Positions 58,230-64,000 of a DNA stretch of 64,000 nucleotides are shown here, piece by piece. A program made the translations under genes and the position numbers. Source of the stretch: CBDFKJ01 sp965248805 (GTDB lineage Bacteria > Pseudomonadota > Alphaproteobacteria > UBA6615); assembly GCA_965248805.1 (NCBI GenBank), contig CBDFKJ010000005.1, positions 310,001 to 374,000 on the forward strand, read 5' to 3'. The notes below the pieces were generated by a model. That model was not told where the DNA came from. It worked only from the letters and a program-made list of their open reading frames with translations, and did not search any database. Each line of letters begins with the position of its first letter. Within the stretch, counting starts at the first letter, position 1.

Positions 58230-59240
58230 CTATTGATGCACAAGTATTAATGCGCCGTTAATAAGTGCAAATACCAGCACGGGGTCGCTGCCAACGATAG
58301 CCGCCACGACAGCGGTCGCTATCGGCTGTTCCAGCGCGATGCGATCGAGTTCCCCCAACGTGCCGCCGGCAAGCGATATGATGCGCAACGCCCGCCGGCT
58401 CGCATCCGGAACCGCGATGTCCGGTGTGCCGTCGCGGTCCCAATCGACGATGGCTGCCATATCCAGTTCCCGCTCGCCGATGGTGTGGTTGGAAAAGTCC
58501 GGTGCGCTGATCTGCAGGCGCAGGCCGCGGTCTTCGAACGCCGATGTGCGGGGTCTCGACGAAGGCGACTTCGGTCAATCCGTCGCCGTCGAAGTCCGCG
58601 GCACCGACCGGGTTGAGCCAGCGATAGGCGCGACCGATGGGCGGCGTTTCCGCCACCAGGTGCAATTCCGCGTCGCGCACGGCGAACACGGCCAGGGCGG
58701 CGCCGGCATCGGCGCGCGAGCGCACGACCAACACCTCGTCGGCGCCATCATGGTCGAGGTCGCTCAGCCGGGCGCGCCGGTCCTCGAAGACCGTGCCCTC
58801 GTTCAGTTCGAGAGTCACGACGGCCCCGTCGCGGGTCCGCACATGCAGTCGCGACGCCTCGACTGCGTCACCCAGGATGCCGTGGCGATAGCGCGTTGTC
58901 GGGCCGCGAGCCATGCTGTGGCGACGTCGTTCTGACCGTGAGTCACGTCGCCGTCGGGCAGGATATCGGCTGGTCGTTCTTGGCGTATCGCACTCGGATC
59001 CGCTGCAACCAACGCCGCGCCATCCGAGCGCCAATCGAGCCGGTAGTGGCGACCATCGCGTGCCTCAACGAAGATCGGACCGTCGGTCGGTTGCGTCGGC
59101 AAGCCTTCGCCGACGCCGCTCGCACGGTACAGACGCGACGCGCCGTTCTCGACCGCCAGGTCGACGATCTCCGCGCCAGCGCTCAGGCCCGGGGACAGCA
59201 ACGCCAATGCGCACGGAAGTATCGGCACGAACCACCGCAT
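58230..59240 (-). pseudogene. FG-GAP/VCBS-like secreted protein with two frameshifts
   Basis: ATG at 59240, signal peptide (CALALLSPGLSAGA). The frame shifts near 58900 (after DVATAWLA; the next frame has PTTRYRHGILGDAVEASRLH) and again near 58540 (after VETPHIG; the next has APDFSNHTIGERELD). Repeat-like segments LSDLDHDGADEVLVVRSRAD, GAADFDGDGLTEVAFVETPH and VDWDRDGTPDIAVPDASRRA are FG-GAP-type. The IS630 copy 2 begins 3-5 bases before the ATG and removes its ribosome binding site, so the gene was probably silenced. Confidence 0.75.
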
Positions 59241-59243
59241 CGC

Positions 59244-60095
59244 CTAGTGGATTGATTCCAACGTTTGGAACCCTCGGTTTCGGGCTGCGATGATGTCGTC
59301 GGGGTCGGCTTTCGATATGAATGGCTGTGGGTTGGCCGCATTGTATTCGCGGACGAAGCGGTTGATTGCGGCCTGGAGATCGACGACGGAATGGAAGACG
59401 CCGTGCTTGAGCCGCCGCCGGGTGAGTTTTGCGAAGAAGCCCTCGACGGCATTGAGCCACGAGCAGGAGGTCGGTGTGAAGTGGAAAGTCCAGCGCGGAT
59501 GGCGGGCGAGCCAGGCGCGGACCTTGTCCTTGTTGTGCGCCGCGTAGTTGTCGACGATCGCGTGGATGGCCTTGTCCGCCGGCACCGTGCGCTCGATGCG
59601 GTTGAGGAAGCGGATGAACTCCTGATGGCGGTGGCGCTGCATGTTCTGGCCGATCACCGTTCCGTCCAGAACGTTGAGCGCCGCAAACAGCGTGGTCGTG
59701 CCGTGCCGTTTGTAGTCATGGTGCCGGCGCGTCCCTTCTTCATCGGCAGACCGGCGGTCGAGCGCCTGGATCTGTGACTTCTCATCGATCGACAACACCA
59801 CCGCATGGGCCGGCGGGTCGACATACAGGCCGACGATATCGGTGAGTTTCTCGGCGAAGGCAGGGTCGGTCGACAGCTTGAAGTTGCGCCAGCGGTGTGG
59901 GCTGAGACCGTGAGCCTTCCAGATCGCCTGCACCGTCGAGGCGGCAATACCGGCCGCCCTGGCCATCGCGCGCAACGTCCAGTGGGTCGCCTCAAACGGC
60001 GGCGGTTGCTGCGTCAGGCGCACGATCTCGGCGACACGATCGAGCGGGACCGGCGCCTTGCCGGGCGGACACCACAGCAAAATACGGAATCCCAA
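59244..60095 (-). CDS. IS630-family transposase, continuous frame
   Basis: 283 residues from a TTG at 60095. Helix-turn-helix N-terminus (PFEATHWTLRAMARAAGIAA), catalytic Asp in LSIDEKSQIQ, Asp in IVDNYAAHN, Glu in NAVEGFF. Because of the 7-bp deletion the frame is open, but the segment after ALDR is RSADEEGTRRHHDYKRHG instead of the family-like GLPMKKGRAGTMTHDYKRHG. Whether the altered stretch is active is unknown. The stop codon uses the flanking TA. Confidence 0.8.
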   Translation of the reverse strand: MGFRILLWCPPGKAPVPLDRVAEIVRLTQQPPPFEATHWTLRAMARAAGIAASTVQAIWKAHGLSPHRWRNFKLSTDPAFAEKLTDIVGLYVDPPAHAVVLSIDEKSQIQALDRRSADEEGTRRHHDYKRHGTTTLFAALNVLDGTVIGQNMQRHRHQEFIRFLNRIERTVPADKAIHAIVDNYAAHNKDKVRAWLARHPRWTFHFTPTSCSWLNAVEGFFAKLTRRRLKHGVFHSVVDLQAAINRFVREYNAANPQPFISKADPDDIIAARNRGFQTLESIH

Positions 60096-60126
60096 TTCGG
60101 ACTCTTTCGTTCCGATCCCTCCACTA
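59245..60126. mobile_element. IS630-family insertion sequence, copy 2
   Basis: 882 bp with TA copies at 59245-59246 and 60125-60126. Nearly identical to copy 1 (5068-5956) but 7 bp shorter: one unit of a tandem GTCATGG is missing near 59721. It lies between the serA stop codon and the start of the FG-GAP gene. Without it the two genes would be three bases apart (TAG-GCG-ATG). Confidence 0.92.
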
Positions 60127-61701
60127 GAACTTCAAGGCCTTGGCCTGGATGACGTGCTCCAGGCTCGCGACCTTGGCCAGCAATGCGGCGGGAATGTCTT
60201 GATCGACCTCAATCAACGCGATGGCATCGCCGCCGGACTCCGCCCGCCCGAGATGAAACGAAGCTATATTCACGCCGGCATCGCCGAGCATGGTGCCCAG
60301 CGCGCCGATCAGGCCGGGCTTGTCCTTGTTGGTGATGTAGAGCATCGACGGGGTCAACTCGGCTTCGAGTGAAATCCCCTTGACGTTGACGATGCGGGGC
60401 TTGTCGCCGCCGAACAGGGTGCCCGCGATGCCGCGCGTCTGGTTCTCCGTCGTCACCGTTAGGCGGATCAGGCTCTGGTAGTCGCAAGGCCGGTCGTGTT
60501 GGGTCTCGGTCGTGGCGATGCCGCGCTCATGCGCAAGCCCGGGGGCATTGACCATATTCACGGTCTCGAGTTGCGGCTGCAGCAGGCCCATCAGGGCCGC
60601 CGCCGTGATCGGCTTGATGTTCAGCGAAGCGGCGTGTCCTTCATACTCGATCGTGACCGCGCTGATGCCCGATTCGGTCAGCTGCCCGGCGAAGCTGCCC
60701 AATTGCCGCGCTAGCAGCATATAGGGGCGCAGGTGCGGGGCCTCTTCGGCGCTGACCGCCGGCATGTTGACCGCGTTGGTCACCGCGCCGGTCAGCAGAT
60801 AGTCGGCGACTTGCTCGGCGACCTGCACCGCGACGTTCTCCTGTGCCTCGGCGGTCGACGCCCCCAAATGCGGCGTGCAAATCACGTTCGCCTCGGCGCA
60901 AAGCGGATTGTCGGTCGCCGGTTCATGCTCGAACACATCCAGCGCCGCGCCGCCGACGTGACCCGATCGCAGCGCCGCAATCAAGTCCGCCTCGGCCACC
61001 AATCCGCCACGCGCGCAATTGATGATGCGCACGCCCGGCCGCGTCTTGGCGATCGCGGCACTGTCGATCATGTTCTGCGTATCGGACGTTTTCGGCACAT
61101 GCAGGCTGACGACGTCGGCGCGCGCCAGCAGCGCGTCCAGATCGACCTTCTCTACGCCCATATCTATCGCTCGCGCGGGCGATAGATATGGGTCGTAGGT
61201 GACGACCTTCATCTTCAATCCGTGTGCGCGTTCGGCGACGATCGAGCCGATGTTGCCGCAACCGATGATGCCCAGGGTTTTGCCCGCCAGCTCGGTGCCG
61301 ACGAAGCGCTCCTTCTCCCACTTGCCGGCGCGCATGGAGGCGTCGGCGGCCGGCACCTGCCGCACCAGCGCCAGCATCATAGCGATCGCGTGTTCGGCCG
61401 TGGTGACCGCGTTGCCGGAAGGCGTGTTCATCACCACGACGCCGCGTTGTGTCGCGACCGCCACGTCGATGTTGTCGACGCCCACGCCGGCGCGGCCGAC
61501 CACGCGCAATCGCGTCCCGGCACGCAAGACGTCGGCGGTCACCTTGGTGGCGGAACGCACGATCAGCCCGTCGTAGTCGCCGAGCGCGGCGATCAGGTCT
61601 TCGGTCGCGATGCCAAGGCGCAAATCCATGACGATGTCGCGCCGTTGCAGCGTGTCGACGGCCCTGGGGCTCAGCTCATCGGTGATCAATACGCGGGTCA
61701 T
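60124..61701 (-). CDS. serA: D-3-phosphoglycerate dehydrogenase
   Basis: 525 residues, the long type with a C-terminal ACT domain. The NAD site is GIIGCGNIGSIVAERAHGLK; catalytic residues lie in RIINCARGGLVAE (Arg), the EHEPA region (Glu) and CTPHLGAST (His). The C-terminal region ends with LIGALGTMLGDAGVNIASFH. It makes 3-phosphohydroxypyruvate for serine synthesis. The TAG stop is provided by the TA of the IS630 target. Confidence 0.96.
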   Translation of the reverse strand: MTRVLITDELSPRAVDTLQRRDIVMDLRLGIATEDLIAALGDYDGLIVRSATKVTADVLRAGTRLRVVGRAGVGVDNIDVAVATQRGVVVMNTPSGNAVTTAEHAIAMMLALVRQVPAADASMRAGKWEKERFVGTELAGKTLGIIGCGNIGSIVAERAHGLKMKVVTYDPYLSPARAIDMGVEKVDLDALLARADVVSLHVPKTSDTQNMIDSAAIAKTRPGVRIINCARGGLVAEADLIAALRSGHVGGAALDVFEHEPATDNPLCAEANVICTPHLGASTAEAQENVAVQVAEQVADYLLTGAVTNAVNMPAVSAEEAPHLRPYMLLARQLGSFAGQLTESGISAVTIEYEGHAASLNIKPITAAALMGLLQPQLETVNMVNAPGLAHERGIATTETQHDRPCDYQSLIRLTVTTENQTRGIAGTLFGGDKPRIVNVKGISLEAELTPSMLYITNKDKPGLIGALGTMLGDAGVNIASFHLGRAESGGDAIALIEVDQDIPAALLAKVASLEHVIQAKALKF

Positions 61702-61719
61702 GGTCTTGTGGCGATCCGT

Positions 61720-62892
61720 CTATCCGCTGGCTTCGTTCTTTACTGTGGCATAGGCCCAATCGAGCCACGGCAACAATGCCGCCACGTCGTCGCGCTCGAC
61801 CGTCGCGCCGGTCCACAGGCGCAATCCCGGCGGCGCGTGGCGATAAGCGCCGATGTCGTAGGCGACGCCTTCGTTCTGGAGCTTGCCGGCTACGGCCTTG
61901 GCCGCCGGCCGCTGTGCGTCGTCCGACAGACCGTCGAACCACGGATCGACGATACGCAGACACACGCTGGTGCAGGACCGCGTGCGCGGATCGCGCGCCA
62001 GGAAGTCAACCCACTCCGTGCGGTCGACCCAATCGGCGATCAGCGCCAGATTGGCCTCGGCGCGGGCGATCAATGCTTCGAGCCCACCGATGTCGCGGGC
62101 CCAGCCGAGCGCGTCCAACTGATCGGCGACACACAACATCGACGGCGTGTTGATGGTTTCGCCAGTGAAGAGACCGTCGATGAGATTGCCGCCCTTGGTC
62201 AGGCGAAAAATCTTCGGCAATGGCCATGGCGGCTGATGGCTCTGCAGGCGGCCGACGGCGCGTGGCGAGAGCGCCAGCATGCCGTGCTGTGCCTCGCCGC
62301 CCATCACCTTCTGCCACGACCAGGTGACCACATCGAGTTTCGGCCAGGGCAGGTCCATCGCGAACGCCGCCGAGGTCGCATCGCACAACATCAAGCCGTC
62401 ACGGTCGGCGGCGATCCAGTCACCGTCCGGCACCCGCACGCCCGAGGTCGTCCCGTTCCAGGTGAACACGGTGTCGCGCCCGGGATCGACTTGGCCGAGA
62501 TCCGGCAGTTCGCCGTAGTCCGCCGGCAGCACCCGCACGTCGTCCAGGCGAAGTTGCGTCGTGACGTCGCTCGCCCAGCCAATGCCGAAGCTTTCCCAAG
62601 CGAGGACATCGACGCCGCGGGCGCCGAGCAGCGACCACATCGCGGCCTCGAAGGCCCCTGTGTCGGACGCCGGCATGATAGCGAGCCGATAGTCCGCCGG
62701 CAGGGCCAGCACCTCTCGCGTTTCATCGATGACGCGGACCAGGGCTTGCTTTGCCGGGCCGGCCCTGTGCGATCGGCCCAAGGCCGCGTCCGTAAGGACG
62801 GCCGGCGTCCAGCCGGGCCTCTTGCGGCAGGGACCGGACGAAAATCGTGCGTCGGCCGGCCGAACCGTCGGCTGTGGCGGAACAGAGTTCAT
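61720..62892 (-). CDS. serC: Phosphoserine aminotransferase
   Basis: 390 residues, the alphaproteobacterial type. The PLP lysine is in VVTWSWQKVMGGEAQHG; FTGETINTPSMLCVADQLDA is also typical. It lies 18 bp before serA and together they make phosphoserine from 3-phosphoglycerate. Confidence 0.95.
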   Translation of the reverse strand: MNSVPPQPTVRPADARFSSGPCRKRPGWTPAVLTDAALGRSHRAGPAKQALVRVIDETREVLALPADYRLAIMPASDTGAFEAAMWSLLGARGVDVLAWESFGIGWASDVTTQLRLDDVRVLPADYGELPDLGQVDPGRDTVFTWNGTTSGVRVPDGDWIAADRDGLMLCDATSAAFAMDLPWPKLDVVTWSWQKVMGGEAQHGMLALSPRAVGRLQSHQPPWPLPKIFRLTKGGNLIDGLFTGETINTPSMLCVADQLDALGWARDIGGLEALIARAEANLALIADWVDRTEWVDFLARDPRTRSCTSVCLRIVDPWFDGLSDDAQRPAAKAVAGKLQNEGVAYDIGAYRHAPPGLRLWTGATVERDDVAALLPWLDWAYATVKNEASG

Positions 62893-62975
62893 GACGAGAA
62901 GTGACGTATCCGCAAGTCGTAGCGTTAGAGCCTGTGTACAGCCTTCATTGCGTTACCGCCATCATCTATCCACCG

Positions 62976-64000
62976 CTACAGGTTGTAGTACCAAGGGGCA
63001 AACACGCTGAATGCCAACCATACGAGCACCACCAGCGGCACGCCGGCGCGGGCGAAGTCGGCGAAGCGGTAGTGGCCCGGCCCCATGACCATCAGGTTGG
63101 TTTGGTAACCCACGGGCGACGCGAAGCAGCAATTGGCGGCGAACACCACCGCAACGGCGAAGGCCTCCACTGGCACATTCAGTCCCTGGGCGAGGCCGAT
63201 CGCGATCGGCGTGAACAGCACGGCGGTCGCCTTGGTGCTGATGATGTTGGCAAGCGCGGCCACGAGCAGGAAGAAACCGCTGAGAATAACGGCGGGACCG
63301 AAGTCGCCGGCCACGGCAAGCAGCGCCTGCGCCAGGAAGTCGGCGCCACCCGTCTCCTGCATCGCGATGCCCAGGGCCAGGGCGGCCACGATCATCATCA
63401 CGACATTGCGGTCGATAGCCCGGCCGGCCTGGCGTATGTTGAGCACACCGGTCGCCAGCATCAGTGCCGCGCCGGTCAGCGACGCGACGACGATCGGCAC
63501 CAGGCCGGTGGCCGCGGCCACAATGGCGCCAAGGAATATGGCCACCGCCGAAGTGCCGTGGTGCACCGCCGGCAGGTCGGTGGCCGACCATTCCATAAGC
63601 AGCATGTCCGGGTCGCCACGTAGGCCGCGCACGGCATCGCGGCTGCCCTGGATCAATAGGATGTCGCCGGCTTCCAGGCGGATCTGCGTCATGTGGGCGC
63701 GGATCATGCGCGAGCGCCGGCCGATGCCGAGCGCAATGCACCCGTAGCGGTAGCGGAAGGCGACCTGTTCCAGCGCCTGGCCCACCAGGCGCGAGGCCGG
63801 GGTCACCATGACTTCGGCCAGGGTCTGTTCGCTGATGCGCTCGTCGGACGCGCTGTCGCCCTCTCCCCGAGCGGTGGGGTGCAATAGCCCCGTCTGGCCC
63901 TGGACCGCCTCGGTCAGCGCCTTGCGTGTCGCCGCGACGACGAGGACGTCGCCGGCCATCAGCGCCATGTCGCCGAAGGGCGGCAGGATCGCGTGCTCGC
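62976..64000 (-). CDS. SLC13-type transporter with TrkA-C domains (C-terminal part)
   Basis: The frame is open to the right edge of the window. Residues near the start of the visible part (GDVLVVAATRKAL and later EAGDILLIQGSRDAVRGLRG) are TrkA-C-like. The C-terminal half is very hydrophobic with about six helices, including AANCCFASPVGYQTNLMVMG, the signature of SLC13/DASS permeases. It probably imports an anion such as sulfate or a dicarboxylate. The N-terminal half is outside the window. Confidence 0.82.
   Translation of the reverse strand, partial: EHAILPPFGDMALMAGDVLVVAATRKALTEAVQGQTGLLHPTARGEGDSASDERISEQTLAEVMVTPASRLVGQALEQVAFRYRYGCIALGIGRRSRMIRAHMTQIRLEAGDILLIQGSRDAVRGLRGDPDMLLMEWSATDLPAVHHGTSAVAIFLGAIVAAATGLVPIVVASLTGAALMLATGVLNIRQAGRAIDRNVVMMIVAALALGIAMQETGGADFLAQALLAVAGDFGPAVILSGFFLLVAALANIISTKATAVLFTPIAIGLAQGLNVPVEAFAVAVVFAANCCFASPVGYQTNLMVMGPGHYRFADFARAGVPLVVLVWLAFSVFAPWYYNL

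Noticed and set aside
61222..62904. 560-codon plus-strand open frame opposite serA and serC
   Set aside because: It is the GC-rich complement of two certain genes and has no family-like motifs or ribosome binding site.
62893..62975. A riboswitch or serC-type RNA motif before serC
   Set aside because: The 83-bp gap has no structure I could confidently match; a covariance search would be needed.
1..64000. CRISPR arrays
   Set aside because: No regular direct repeats with spacers were seen; the repeats found are coding or short tandem ones.

Overview
The window is a high-GC chromosome segment of an alphaproteobacterium. The evidence is an RpoH with the usual downstream partners, an RluA-type pseudouridine synthase followed by rpoH, a serC-serA and hisZ-purA set, a 3-TM GTA-type holin and alphaproteobacterial prophage gene families. 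I cannot name the genus. Many genes carry small lesions (single-base indels, 16- and 22-bp tandem duplications, a nonsense codon, a 95-bp inversion). The lineage is therefore losing genes here, or the assembly has residual errors; read checks would decide.

Layout. 1-5.07 kb (minus): an alternative complex III (ACIII) operon actA-actB1-actB2-actC-actD, with ActB split in two. An IS630 copy (5.07-5.96 kb) separates actA from its ribosome binding site. 5.98-8.66 kb (minus): a decayed cluster of gldC-like, Cys-rich, radical SAM, DUF2997, membrane-protein and Ycf46/DUF1257 remnants. 8.7-10.4 kb: an IS5-type transposase and a truncated IS1595-type transposase.

10.9-47.8 kb: a siphovirus-type prophage integrated beside tRNA-Glu. 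Structural and lysis genes (minus) run from a tail-fibre-like gene to HNH and include a G/GT-like tail chaperone with a -1 slippery heptamer. A deletion has fused a ParB-like gene to the last part of the major capsid gene, so large terminase, portal, protease and most of the capsid gene are missing. Next come a plus-strand MoxR ATPase / unknown / metalloprotease-VWA operon, a PIN-domain remnant, a minus-strand replication operon, a cro/cI switch with three 17-bp operators and a fourth at a distant early promoter, two lipoproteins, and a plus-strand early operon (RecT, DUF5131, Fic, excisionase, integrase).

47.8-64 kb: host genes: tRNA-Glu, DUF6476, pseudouridine synthase, rpoH with a CIRCE-like operator, an M19 dipeptidase, purA, hisZ, a broken OmpA-family gene, a secreted protein, a broken FG-GAP/VCBS-like gene, a second IS630 copy, serA, serC and an SLC13-type transporter. 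The dipeptidase gene is interrupted at codon 15 by a 2,521-bp IS1595-type transposon with perfect 8-bp target duplications. This transposon carries three unknown passenger genes and a complete class II tRNA whose anticodon loop reads AGG (a proline anticodon) on a leucine-type body. I consider this mobile tRNA the most unusual item in the window.
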